Origin: Actinomadura terrae
GTDB taxonomy: Bacteria > Actinomycetota > Actinomycetes > Streptosporangiales > Streptosporangiaceae
Length of the DNA: 64,000 bases
Direction: 5' to 3'
NCBI RefSeq assembly: GCF_022751215.1
Contig: NZ_JAICDG010000010.1
Location: 62,001 to 126,000 of the forward strand
Part shown: piece after piece, positions 22,737-30,875 of the stretch
Position numbering within the stretch: position 1 is the stretch's first letter
Layout of the letters: every line of letters starts with the position of its first letter
The notes under the pieces: model-generated
The model's input: only the letters and a program-made list of their open reading frames with translations
Database searches by the model: none
Told to the model about the DNA's origin: nothing
Position numbers and translations under genes: made by a program

Positions 22737-22744
22737 GTAGCGGA

Positions 22745-23973
22745 ATGGACTTCGGGTTGAGCGGGCGGGCGCGCGACCACCTCGACCGCCTCCAGGACTT
22801 CATGGACGCCCGCGTCTACCCGGCCGAGCCGGTGTACGCCGCGCAGCGGCGCGAGCTGGCGGCGCTCGGCCGGGAGCACCACGTCCCGCCGGTCGTGGAG
22901 GAGCTGAAGCGGGAGGCGCGCCGGCGCGGGCTGTGGAACCTGTTCCTGCCGGACGCGACGGACCCGGCGCACGGGCTCTCGGTCACCGACTACGCCCCGC
23001 TCGCCGAGCTGACGGGCCGCTCCCCCGTCCTCGCGCCCGAGGCGACCAACTGCGCGGCGCCCGACACCGGCAACATGGAGGTGCTGCACCTGTTCGGGAC
23101 GCCCGAGCAGAAGCACCGGTGGCTCCGGCCGCTGCTGGACGGCGAGATCCGCAGCGCGTTCGCGATGACCGAGCCGGACGTGGCGAGCTCGGACGCCGCC
23201 AACATCGCCACCCGGATCGAGCGCGACGGCGACGACTACGTCGTCAACGGCCGCAAGTGGTGGATCACCGGGGCGGCCGACCCGCGCTGCGCGGTCATGA
23301 TCGTGATGGGCCGGACGGACCCGGCGGCCCCCGCGCACCGGCGGCAGTCGATGGTGCTGGTGCCGATGGACGCGCCCGGCGTGGAGGTCGTCCGCGCCCT
23401 GCCCGTGTTCGGCTACCAGGACCAGCACGGCCACTGCGAGATCACCTTCACCGACGTCCGCGTCCCGGCGGCGAACCTGGTCGGCGAGGAGGGCGGCGGG
23501 TTCGCGATCGCGCAGGCGCGGCTCGGGCCGGGCCGGGACGCGTCCACCACTGCATGCGCGCCCTCGGCACGGCCGAGCGGGCGCTGGAGCTGATGTGCCG
23601 CAGGGCGCTGGCGCGCGAGGCGTTCGGCGGGCCGCTGGCCCGGCAGGGCGTGGTGCGCGAGCGCATCGCCGAGTCGCGGATGGCGATCGAGCAGGCGCGG
23701 CTGCTCACGCTCAAGACCGCCTGGCTGATCGACCGGCACGGGGTGGCGGCGGCGCGGTCGGAGGTCGCGGCGATCAAGGTGGTCGCGCCCCGGGCCGCGC
23801 TGGAGGTCGTGGACCGGGCGATCCAGCTGCACGGCGGCGCGGGCGTCGGCGACGACACCCCGCTCGCCGAGATGTGGGCGGGGCTGCGCGCGCTGCGGCT
23901 CGCCGACGGCCCCGACGAGGTGCACGTCCGCTCCGTCGCCCGCGCCGAGCTGGCCGCCTACACCGGCGGCTGA
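22745..23973 (+). pseudogene. Acyl-CoA dehydrogenase, frameshifted by a 5-bp tandem duplication
   Basis: The first frame (22745 to about 23530) encodes the N-terminal and middle domains, including AFAMTEPDVASSDAANI (FAD/substrate) and VVNGRKWWITGA. The C-terminal helical domain (HHCMRALGTAERALELMCRRALAREAFG to the end) is in another frame. GGGCC occurs twice in tandem at 23525-23534; removing one copy restores RLGPGRVHHCMR, the expected family sequence, and gives an intact 407-residue protein. Either a real inactivating mutation or an assembly error in a GC-rich run. ATG is 6 nt after TACTGT, a leaderless-type start. Confidence 0.85.
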
Positions 23974-24009
23974 CGGCTCGGCCGGGACGGGGCTCGGCCG
24001 GGACAGGGC

Positions 24010-25029
24010 TCAGCCGAAGACGGCGTCGCGCGCGAGGTCGAGCGCGGTCAGCACCGCGCCGCGCAGGACGGCGTCGCCCGCGACCAGGCTCGGCCGCACC
24101 TCGGTCGGCGCGAGCGACAGGTCGCCGAGCCGCGCCGCGACCAGCGCCGCGAGCCGGTCGCCGCCCCCGCCGCCGACCGCGCCGCCGAGGACGACGAGCC
24201 CCGGGTCCAGGACGGCGACGAGCGCGAACACGCCCTCGACGATCCGGTCGGCGAGCGCCTCGGGCCCGAGGCCCCGCGCGAAGCCCGTCTCCATCAGGCC
24301 GCAGAAGTCGGTGCCCCCGAACTTCAGCAGCCCCACCTCGCCCGCGCCGCCGGACGCGCCGCGCCGCAGCCGCCCGTCCAGGACGACCGCCGCGCCGATC
24401 CCGTCGTCCAGCCACAGCAGCACGAAGTCGTCGTGCCCGACGGCGGCGCCCTCCCGGTGCTCGGCGATGGCGGCCAGGTTGACCTCGTTCTCCAGCACCA
24501 CCGGCACGCCGACCCGGTCGGCGATCACCGTGCGCAGGTCGGGCCGTCCGCCGGGCAGCTTGCCGAAGGCCGCCGCGCCCGTGCGCGGGTGGATCAGCCC
24601 GGGGGCGCCGACGACGACCGTGTGGGGGGTGACGCCGCCCGCCGCGTCCACGACCGCGTCGGCGACGAGCGCGCCGAGCTCCGGGTCCGGCGGGACCCGG
24701 CGGGAGGCCGTGCCGCGGACCGTCCCGGCGATGTCGGCGACGCTCACGTGGACGGCGCCGCGCCGCAGGTCGACCCCGGCGACGTGGGCGAGCCCGGCCA
24801 CCACCCCGTAGAGCCGCGCGTTCGGGCCGCGCCGGTCGGCGCCGGACTCGCCGGTCACCTCGATCAGCCCGTCCGCGCGGAGCCGCTCGATCAGGTCGGA
24901 CACGGTCGGCCGGGACAGCCCGGTCAGATCGCGCAGCTGCGGGGCCGTCAGCGGGCCGCGGTCGAGCAGCAGGTCGAGCGCGAGCCGGTCGTTGATCGCG
25001 CGCGCCATCGTCGGGGTCGCCGTCTTCAC
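24010..25029 (-). CDS. ROK-family transcriptional regulator
   Basis: 339 residues. N-terminal winged helix (NDRLALDLLLDRGPLTAPQLRDLTGLSRPTVSDLIERL) followed by a ROK sugar-kinase-like domain: GVDLRRG (phosphate-1), VGAPG, LENEVNLAAIAEHREG and GAGEVG. The usual zinc-binding CxCGxxGC cluster is degenerate: only DFCGLMETG remains, so metal binding and kinase activity are doubtful. GTG start. Divergent from an MFS gene; the 74-bp gap contains two direct operator-like repeats, so it most likely represses itself and the transporter. Confidence 0.88.
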   Translation of the reverse strand: MKTATPTMARAINDRLALDLLLDRGPLTAPQLRDLTGLSRPTVSDLIERLRADGLIEVTGESGADRRGPNARLYGVVAGLAHVAGVDLRRGAVHVSVADIAGTVRGTASRRVPPDPELGALVADAVVDAAGGVTPHTVVVGAPGLIHPRTGAAAFGKLPGGRPDLRTVIADRVGVPVVLENEVNLAAIAEHREGAAVGHDDFVLLWLDDGIGAAVVLDGRLRRGASGGAGEVGLLKFGGTDFCGLMETGFARGLGPEALADRIVEGVFALVAVLDPGLVVLGGAVGGGGGDRLAALVAARLGDLSLAPTEVRPSLVAGDAVLRGAVLTALDLARDAVFG

Positions 25030-25042
25030 ACCGCCATATTAG

Positions 25043-25092
25043 TCAGGAACCCTGCCGGTTAATCTATTTTCATCAGGAAGCCTACCTGTTAG
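25043..25092. promoter_or_regulatory. Two direct-repeat operators for the ROK regulator
   Basis: Sites at 25043-25062 and 25073-25092 share TCAGGAANCCTNCCNGTTA, starting exactly 30 bp apart. The first also contains CAGG-3 nt-CCTG dyad symmetry, and TTAG...GTTAA flanks it. The second overlaps TAGTTT (25090-25095), the likely -10 of the MFS gene. The AT-rich gap has no other feature. Confidence 0.65.
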
Positions 25093-25103
25093 TTTCGGTG
25101 AGC

Positions 25104-26300
25104 ATGAGCAACCGCAGCGCCATCGGCGCCGTCTTCGCCGTTCACGGGGCCGTGGCCGGAACCTTCGCGACCCGGGTCCCGTGGATCGAGCACCGGCTCG
25201 GCCTCGGGCCGACCCTCCTCGGGCTCGCCCTGCTGTGCCCCTCGGTCGGCGCGTTCACGGCGATGCCGATGGCGGGCCGGCTCGCCCACCGCGTCGGCGG
25301 GCGCACCGCGACGCGCGGGCTGCTCGCCGCCTGGTGCGCCGTCCTCGCGCTCCCGGCGCTGGCCCCCGCGCCCGGCTGGCTGTTCGCGGCGATGCTGCTG
25401 TTCGGCGTCACCTCCGGCATGTGCGACGTCACCATGAACGCGCACGCGCTGATGCTGGAGCGGCGGCTGCGCCGGCCGATCATCTCCGGGCTGCACGGGC
25501 TGTGGTGCGTCGGCAGCCTCGCGGCGGGCGGCATCGGCATCCTCGCCGCCCACGCCGGCGTCGACGCCAGGCTGCACCTCGGGACCGTCGCGCTGGCGCT
25601 GCTGGCGGCCGGCGTGCTCGCGGGCCGGGAGCTGTTCCCGGACCGCGCCGCCCCCGGCGCCCCGGCGCCGCGCCGGTTCGCGCTCCCGGGGCGGGCCATC
25701 CTCGCCATCGGCGCGGTCGGCTTCTGCGGGACCTTCGCCGAGGGCGCCAGCGCCGACTGGGCCGCGGTCTACCTCACCAAGGTCGCGGACACCGATCCCG
25801 GCCTCGCCGCCGCCAGCTTCACGATCTTCATGTCGTGCATGGCGGCCACCCGGCTCGCCGCCGACCGGCTGGTGGGGCGGATCGGCCCGGTGCTGACGGT
25901 CCGCTGCGGCGGCGCGGTCGCCGTGCTCGGCGGGGTGCTCGTGGTGACGGCCCGCGCGCCGTGGCCGGGCATCGCCGGGTTCGCGCTGCTCGGCGTGGGC
26001 GTCGCGACCGTCGTCCCGATGGTCTTCGCGGCGGCGGCCGCCACCGGGGCGAACGCGGGCGAGGGCGTGGCGGGCGTCGCGACGATCACCTACCTGTCCG
26101 GGCTGACCGCCCCGGCCGTGACCGGCTGGGCGGCGGGCGCGTTCTCCTACCCGGCCGCGTTCGCCATGATCACGTGCATCGTCGCGATGGTGACGGTGAG
26201 CGCCGGCGCCCTCCGCCCGCGGACGGAAACGGCGGGCACGGACCCGGCCCCGGAGGCGGCGTCGGTTCCCGCCTCCTCCCCCGGGGCGGGTCCCTGCTGA
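25104..26300 (+). CDS. MFS transporter (YbjJ/FucP-like)
   Basis: 398 residues from the ATG at 25104 (a GTG lies two codons earlier). Twelve hydrophobic segments; the N-terminal AVFAVHGAVAGTFATRVPWIE and the loop GRLAHRVGGR are typical of the YbjJ-like group, and FGVTSGMCDVTMNAHALMLERR matches its helix 4-5 region. The C-terminal 25 residues are a Pro/Ala/Thr tail. Probably controlled by the divergent ROK repressor, which suggests a sugar or sugar-derived ligand; the transported compound is unknown. Confidence 0.88.
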   Translation: MSNRSAIGAVFAVHGAVAGTFATRVPWIEHRLGLGPTLLGLALLCPSVGAFTAMPMAGRLAHRVGGRTATRGLLAAWCAVLALPALAPAPGWLFAAMLLFGVTSGMCDVTMNAHALMLERRLRRPIISGLHGLWCVGSLAAGGIGILAAHAGVDARLHLGTVALALLAAGVLAGRELFPDRAAPGAPAPRRFALPGRAILAIGAVGFCGTFAEGASADWAAVYLTKVADTDPGLAAASFTIFMSCMAATRLAADRLVGRIGPVLTVRCGGAVAVLGGVLVVTARAPWPGIAGFALLGVGVATVVPMVFAAAAATGANAGEGVAGVATITYLSGLTAPAVTGWAAGAFSYPAAFAMITCIVAMVTVSAGALRPRTETAGTDPAPEAASVPASSPGAGPC

Positions 26301-26437
26301 TTTCTGCCGGAAATGCCGCACATGGCCCTGCAAGCGCGAATGGACAAGCGGATGGACAAGGCCGCGGAAAATTCTGACCGTAACGATTTCGGCACGGCAG
26401 GTTCCGCCGGACGCCACCTCGGCGCAACGATTGCGGT

Positions 26438-27004
26438 GTGGCTACTGGCGGGAGTGGCACGGTCTCCAACGCCGGACGCGTCGTCGCCCGGCTCAGGGAA
26501 TGGTCCGGGGTCTCGGTCGGCCGGGCCGACTGCGGAGTGGGCGTCGCGCTCTGCGCGGGGCACGGCCAGTTCATGCACCTGCACACCGGTGACGAGGCGG
26601 AGCTGTGCCTGACCCGGGCGGTCCTGGACCGGCTCGGCGGCGCGCTGGCCGACTCGGGGCGGGTGCTGGTCCGGCCGGGGGGCGACTGGGTCGCCGTCCG
26701 GCTCGACACCGACTCCGACGTCGCCATGGTGGTGGCGCTGGCCAGCGTCGCGATCAAGGCGCACACCCCGCCGACGGCGCGGGGGACGCGGACCACACCG
26801 TGTCCGGCCGCCTCACCGTCCCTCCCGGGCGGCTTAGGCGCACCCGACGGCCGAGGCGTCCAGGGGCGCCCGGACGACGGGCCCGGCGACCAGGACGGGA
26901 CCGGCCGGGCGGATGCTCCAGCCGCATCGGACGCGGATCAACCGGGCGGGGAAGCCGAACGCCCCGGCATCCGCGATGCGGTGCCGGGGCGACGGTCCGG
27001 ATAG
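26438..27004 (+). CDS. Luciferase-domain (DUF5519-like) hypothetical protein
   Basis: 188 residues from a GTG start. The part from 12 to 108 (VARLREWSGVSVGRADCGVGVAL..., GQFMHLHTGDEAELCLTRAVLDRLGGAL..., GDWVAVRLD) resembles the small 'luciferase' DUF5519 domain, with the conserved H-x-H of that family; recognised from memory only. The last 80 residues are Pro/Gly/Asp-rich and look like disordered tail. No Shine-Dalgarno is evident, so the start is uncertain. Isolated between the MFS gene and the convergent cold-shock gene. Confidence 0.55.
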   Translation: MATGGSGTVSNAGRVVARLREWSGVSVGRADCGVGVALCAGHGQFMHLHTGDEAELCLTRAVLDRLGGALADSGRVLVRPGGDWVAVRLDTDSDVAMVVALASVAIKAHTPPTARGTRTTPCPAASPSLPGGLGAPDGRGVQGRPDDGPGDQDGTGRADAPAASDADQPGGEAERPGIRDAVPGRRSG

Positions 27005-27022
27005 CCCGGAAGGCCGACGGGC

Positions 27023-27058
27023 GGGCCTCACGCCGGGGGGCGACCCCGCCGGAGGCCC
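27023..27058. terminator. Bidirectional terminator-like hairpin
   Basis: GGGCCTC (27023-27029) pairs with GAGGCCC (27052-27058); an inner CGGGG/CCCCG pair (27034-27038 / 27044-27048) can extend the structure. It lies between the convergent DUF5519-like and cold-shock genes. Confidence 0.5.
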
Positions 27059-27083
27059 GGAGCCCTGCGATCGGCCGGGAGCC

Positions 27084-27287
27084 TTAGAGCGGGTAGACGC
27101 CTTCGGCCTGCGGGCCCTTCTGGCCCTGGGTGATCTCGAACCCGACGCGCTGGTTCTCCTCCAGGCTGCGGTAGCCGCTGGTGGTGATCGCCGAGTAGTG
27201 GACGAACACGTCGGGGCCGCCGCCGTCAGGCGCGATGAAACCGAAGCCCTTTTCCGCGTTGAACCACTTCACGGTGCCTTCTGCCAT
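27084..27287 (-). CDS. Cold shock domain protein (CspA family)
   Basis: 67 residues, the standard length. RNP1 is KGFGFI and RNP2 is VFVHYSAI; the start MAEGTVKWFNAEKGF is typical. A single-stranded nucleic-acid binding protein acting as RNA chaperone. AGGAGAAGGA precedes the ATG. A 256-bp upstream region free of genes suggests the long structured 5' UTR common in cold-shock genes. Confidence 0.96.
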   Translation of the reverse strand: MAEGTVKWFNAEKGFGFIAPDGGGPDVFVHYSAITTSGYRSLEENQRVGFEITQGQKGPQAEGVYPL

Positions 27288-27387
27288 GCTTCCTTCTCCT
27301 CTGGTGACGCTTCACCGGCCGCCGGGCGACGACCGGGCTGCAATGCGGACAAATCTCACGTCCGCCGGATCACCCGGGGAAACGGAG

Positions 27388-27419
27388 AACGCCCGTTGTC
27401 TAGAACTTCTGCGGGCGTT
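27388..27419. other. Hairpin in the cold-shock gene leader / kynU downstream region
   Basis: AACGCCCG (27388-27395) pairs with CGGGCGTT (27412-27419) around a 16-nt loop containing TCTAGA. It lies in the 256-bp gap between the kynU stop and the cold-shock gene, both on the minus strand. It may end the kyn operon transcript or belong to the cold-shock 5' UTR; the sequence does not decide. Confidence 0.5.
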
Positions 27420-27543
27420 TCATTAGCAAACGTTCGAGACTGCTGGCCAACTGCCTGCCTAACTGCAACGCATCGAACCTACCCCATGCGGGCCCCTCAA
27501 GGACACCGACACACCGGGCGCGCGAGGGCATGCCGACCCCCGC

Positions 27544-28827
27544 TCAGGCCGGGCCCGGGGCCAGATCGGCGAGGGCCTCGGCGGCGCGGTGGCAGTCGTG
27601 GAACGTACAGTACAGGGGGGCGGGCGCCAGCCGGACGACATCGGGTTCGCGCGCGTCGGCGACCACCCCGTGCCGCTCGGCGAGGTCCCTGACCAGGCCG
27701 CCCGCGTCCGCGACCCGCAGCGAGAGCTGGGCGCCGCGGGCCGCCGGGTCCCGCGGCGTGATCAGTTCGGCGCCGCGCGCCGGGCCGAGCCGGGACGCGA
27801 GGTAGCCGGTGAGCCGCTCGCTCCTGGCCCGCAGCGCGTCCATCCCGATCCGGTCGAAGATCTCCAATGACGCGAGCACCGGCGCGAGCGCCAGGATCGG
27901 CGGGTTGGACAGCTGCCAGGCGTCGGCGGACGCGGGCGGCGCGATGGCGGGGTCCATCCGGAACCGGACGGCCGGGTCGGTGCCCCACCAGCCCGCGAGG
28001 CGGGGCAGCGACGCGTCCCGGACGTGCCGCTCGTGCACGAAGCACCCCGCGACCGCGCCGGGCCCGGAGTTCAGGTACTTGTAGGTGCACCAGGCGGCGA
28101 AGTCGACGTCCCAGTCGTGCAGCCGGAGGGGGACGTTCCCGGCGGCGTGGGCGAGGTCCCAGCCGACGGCGGCCCCGGCGGCGCGGCCCGCCTTGGTGAT
28201 CGCGGCCATGTCCATGAGCTGGCCGGTCAGGTAGTTGACGCCGCCGAGCATGAGCAGCGCGACCGTGCCGCCCTCGCGTTCGAGGAAGCCGAGGACGTCC
28301 TCGGTGCGCAGCGCGTCCTCGCCCGGACGCGGCGCGAGCCGCACGACGGCCCGCTCCGGGTCGAGCCCGTGGTGGACGGCCTGGCTGGCGACGGCGTAGG
28401 AGTCGGACGGGAAGGCCGAGTCCTCGATGACGATGCGGACGCGCTCCCCGGCGGGCCGGTAGAAGGTCGCCATCATCAGGTGCAGGTTGACGGTCAGCGA
28501 GTTCATCGCGACGACCTCGTGGGGCAGGGCGCCGACGAGGCGGGCGGCGGGCTCGCGGAGCAGCTCGTGGTAGTCCACCCAGGGGCGGCGCGCCCGCGTG
28601 TGGCCCTCGACGGCGAGCCGCGCCCAGTCGTCCAGCTCCTCGCGCAGGAGGCCCGCGACGGCCCTCGGCTGGAGGCCGAGGGAGTTGCCCGCGAAGTAGG
28701 CGGCCTCCGCGTGGGGTCCGCCCGGCGCCGGCGGGACGAGGAACTCCGCGCGCGGCGGCGGGAGCGGGTCGGCCGCGTCCAGGCGCCGCGCCTCCTCCTC
28801 CGGGCTCCCGGTCTCGTCCAGGCTCAC
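27544..28827 (-). CDS. kynU: Kynureninase
   Basis: 427 residues, PLP fold type I. It cleaves L-kynurenine or 3-hydroxykynurenine to (3-hydroxy)anthranilate and alanine. Family signatures are FAGNSLGLQPRAV near residue 43, MNSLTVNLHLMM, WDLAHAAGNVPL (with the PLP-binding Asp) and the PLP lysine in CTYKYLNSGPG. GTG start overlapping the upstream gene's stop (GTGA), so it is the last gene of the coupled operon. An open frame continues far upstream in this phase but is a shadow of the next gene. Confidence 0.96.
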   Translation of the reverse strand: MSLDETGSPEEEARRLDAADPLPPPRAEFLVPPAPGGPHAEAAYFAGNSLGLQPRAVAGLLREELDDWARLAVEGHTRARRPWVDYHELLREPAARLVGALPHEVVAMNSLTVNLHLMMATFYRPAGERVRIVIEDSAFPSDSYAVASQAVHHGLDPERAVVRLAPRPGEDALRTEDVLGFLEREGGTVALLMLGGVNYLTGQLMDMAAITKAGRAAGAAVGWDLAHAAGNVPLRLHDWDVDFAAWCTYKYLNSGPGAVAGCFVHERHVRDASLPRLAGWWGTDPAVRFRMDPAIAPPASADAWQLSNPPILALAPVLASLEIFDRIGMDALRARSERLTGYLASRLGPARGAELITPRDPAARGAQLSLRVADAGGLVRDLAERHGVVADAREPDVVRLAPAPLYCTFHDCHRAAEALADLAPGPA

Positions 28828-29870
28828 AGGGTGCCTCCTTCCGACGTCACCAGGTCCGCGGCGGGGGCCGCGGCGGGCGCGAGGAAGTCGCGCGCGTTGC
28901 CGCCGAGCAGCCGGGCGCGCGCCGCGTCGTCCAGGCCGGGGCAGGCGCGGATCGTCGAGCCCGGCTCGCGCTCGCCCAGCGGGAACGGGTAGTCGGTGCC
29001 GAGCAGCACCCGCTCGGGGCCCATCACGTCCACGAGCAGGCGGAGCGCGCGCGGGTCGAACACGGCCGAGTCGACGCTGAACCGGTCGAGGTATCCCGAG
29101 GGCGGGCGCGGCGAGTCGGCGCGGACGATGTCGCGGTTGTGCCAGGCGTTGTCGGCGCGTCCGAGCAGGAAGGCGAAGCTGCCACCGCCGTGGCAGAAGC
29201 ACAGCCGCAGCGTCCTCGGGATGCGCTCGAACGCGCCGGACAGCATCAGCCCGAGGATGCTGAGCTGCGTCTCGGCGGGCATCCCCGACAGCCACGGCAG
29301 CATGTGGCCGCGCATCCGGTCGGCGCCGAGCATGTCCCACGGGTGCGCGAGGACGGGCAGCCCGATCCCGGCGCAGTGGGCGAGGAACGCGGTGATGCCG
29401 GGGTCGGCGAGGTCGCGGTCGCCGACGTGGTTGCCGATGTGCACGCCGCGGTGCCCGGCCGCCGCCGCGCGGGTGGCGACCTCGCAGGCGAGCGCCGGGT
29501 CCTGGAGCGGGACCTGGCACAGCGGGAGCAGCCGGTCGGGGGCGTCCGCGCAGAAGGCGAGGATGCGCTCGTTCACGAGGTCGCACCAGTCGGCGGCGCG
29601 GGCCGGTTCGGCGGCGTACCCGAACATGAGCGGGGTGGAGGAGACGGCCTGCGCGTCGACGCCGGCCGCGTCCATGTCGGCGAGGCGGCGCTCGGGGTCC
29701 CACAGCCCGGCGTGGACGGGCCGGTACTCGGCGTCGCCGCTCATCATCATGCCGGTGCCGTCGGCGGCGACGCGCAGCCACGGCTCGTCGGCGTCGGCGA
29801 GCACGCGCCCCTCGGCGCGGGTGAAGTGAGGGAAGACGTGCGAGTGCACGTCGACGACGGGCTCAGCCAC
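28824..29870 (-). CDS. 2-Amino-3-carboxymuconate-6-semialdehyde decarboxylase (ACMSD)
   Basis: 348 residues, amidohydrolase superfamily. Zinc ligands His9 and His11 are in DVHSHVFP at exactly the positions known for bacterial ACMSD; the third His is in LAHPWDMLG and the catalytic Asp in LLGTDYPFPLGE. CFCHGGGSFAFLLGRADNAW is also family-typical. It decarboxylates ACMS to 2-aminomuconate semialdehyde, diverting it from quinolinate formation. Overlaps the dioxygenase gene by 8 bp and kynU by 4 bp. Confidence 0.94.
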   Translation of the reverse strand: MAEPVVDVHSHVFPHFTRAEGRVLADADEPWLRVAADGTGMMMSGDAEYRPVHAGLWDPERRLADMDAAGVDAQAVSSTPLMFGYAAEPARAADWCDLVNERILAFCADAPDRLLPLCQVPLQDPALACEVATRAAAAGHRGVHIGNHVGDRDLADPGITAFLAHCAGIGLPVLAHPWDMLGADRMRGHMLPWLSGMPAETQLSILGLMLSGAFERIPRTLRLCFCHGGGSFAFLLGRADNAWHNRDIVRADSPRPPSGYLDRFSVDSAVFDPRALRLLVDVMGPERVLLGTDYPFPLGEREPGSTIRACPGLDDAARARLLGGNARDFLAPAAAPAADLVTSEGGTL

Positions 29871-30435
29871 GGGGCGCCGTCACCGGGACCATCGACTCGG
29901 GCCACTGCTTGCCCGGGTGGACCGCGCCGCAGTGCGGGCACCTGCGGTCGCTGTCGTAGAAGCTCTGGAAGACCGGCGGGAGGTCGTCCACGATCGAGCG
30001 CACCTGCAACTCGGCGCGGTGCACCAGCCGGTGGCACTCGACGCAGTACCACTCGAAGGACTCCAGCGTCCCCTCCGGGCGCGGGATCTCGACGACGAGG
30101 CCGATCGAGCCCTCCTCGGGCCGCTGCGGGGAGTGCCGGACGTGCGGCGGCAGCAGGAACACGTCGCCCTCGTTGATCTGGACGTCGACCGGCGGGCGGC
30201 CGGCCTCCTCCATGACCCGCAGGACCATGTTGCCCTTGAGCTGGTAGAAGAACTCCTCCTTCGGGTCGTCGTGGAAGTCGGTGCGGCGGTTGGGACCGCC
30301 GATGACCATCACGATCAGGCCCGCGTCCTGGAACACCTGGACGTTGCCGACCGGCGGCCTGAGCAGGTCGCGGTGCTCCTCGATCCACGCCTCGAAGTTG
30401 AAGGGCCGTCCGAACGTGAGCTGCGGAAGGGTCAT
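29863..30435 (-). CDS. 3-Hydroxyanthranilate 3,4-dioxygenase
   Basis: 190 residues, cupin extradiol dioxygenase. The catalytic segment NRRTDFHDDPKEEFFYQLKG gives Arg51, His55 and Glu61, and PPHVRHSPQRP supplies His101 and Arg105, the iron and substrate ligands expected from the bacterial enzyme. The C-terminal CVECH and CPHCG cysteines form the second, rubredoxin-like metal site of the bacterial form. It opens the ring of 3-hydroxyanthranilate to ACMS. Four-base overlaps on one side and eight on the other tie it to its neighbours. Confidence 0.95.
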   Translation of the reverse strand: MTLPQLTFGRPFNFEAWIEEHRDLLRPPVGNVQVFQDAGLIVMVIGGPNRRTDFHDDPKEEFFYQLKGNMVLRVMEEAGRPPVDVQINEGDVFLLPPHVRHSPQRPEEGSIGLVVEIPRPEGTLESFEWYCVECHRLVHRAELQVRSIVDDLPPVFQSFYDSDRRCPHCGAVHPGKQWPESMVPVTAPRG

Positions 30436-30875
30436 GCTCCGGCCTCCTTACCGGTGGTGCGGGCGGCCGGGACGTAGGCCACGCACGAGATCTCGACGAG
30501 CAGGTGGGGGTGCGGGAGCTGGTGGACGGCGACGGTGGTGCGCGCGGGCCCGGTCTCGTCGAAGTACTCGGCGTAGACCTCGTTGTAGCCGCCGAAGTCG
30601 TTCATGCTCACCAGGTACGTGGTGATGTTGACGACGTCGGCGAGCCCTCCCCCGGCGGCCGCCAGCAGGTCCCCGATGTTCTCGATGACGGCGCGCGTCT
30701 GGGCGCGGATGTCGAGGTCGGTGACGCCCATCGCGTCGGCGCTCGCCCCGGCGAAGGTCCCGTCCGGGCGGCGGGAGCTCGTCCCGGAGACGAACACGAG
30801 GTCGCCGGCCCGCCGCAGGTGCGGGAACCGGCCGCGCGGCGCGGCCTTGCCCTCGACGAGGATCGCGTCGCTCAC
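30432..30875 (-). CDS. RidA-family 2-aminomuconate deaminase
   Basis: 147 residues of the YjgF/RidA fold: VFVSGTSSRRPDGTF near the N-terminus, QTRAVIENIGDLLAAAGGGLADVVNITTYLV in the middle and VAVHQLPHPHLLVEISCVAYVP at the end. The longer form of about 140 residues in this operon context is the 2-aminomuconate deaminase type, releasing ammonia to give 4-oxalocrotonate. The assignment to this reaction rests on context; RidA proteins alone also hydrolyse reactive enamines. Confidence 0.9.
   Translation of the reverse strand: MSDAILVEGKAAPRGRFPHLRRAGDLVFVSGTSSRRPDGTFAGASADAMGVTDLDIRAQTRAVIENIGDLLAAAGGGLADVVNITTYLVSMNDFGGYNEVYAEYFDETGPARTTVAVHQLPHPHLLVEISCVAYVPAARTTGKEAGA

Noticed and set aside
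14297..23434. Very long open frames antisense to thrS (14297-16318 plus), across the MFS/methyltransferase/CDO genes (16361-19573 plus) and under the two-component/QOR region (19649-23434 minus)
   Set aside because: They lie opposite well-recognised genes, have Arg/Gly/Pro/Ala-rich compositions typical of shadow frames in high-GC DNA, and show no family motifs or sensible starts.
22745..23973. Two separate genes instead of one frameshifted acyl-CoA dehydrogenase
   Set aside because: The two frames encode consecutive, non-overlapping parts of one family, and removing one GGGCC restores a continuous protein.
23974..24009. Short GGCTCGGCCGGGAC direct repeats between the acyl-CoA dehydrogenase and ROK genes
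   Set aside because: Two imperfect copies in a convergent gap; most likely slippage in GC-rich DNA, with no symmetry suggesting a site.
27288..27543. A small gene in the gap before the cold-shock gene
   Set aside because: Only short frames without ribosome binding sites or family motifs; the gap is better explained as a 5' UTR and terminator region.
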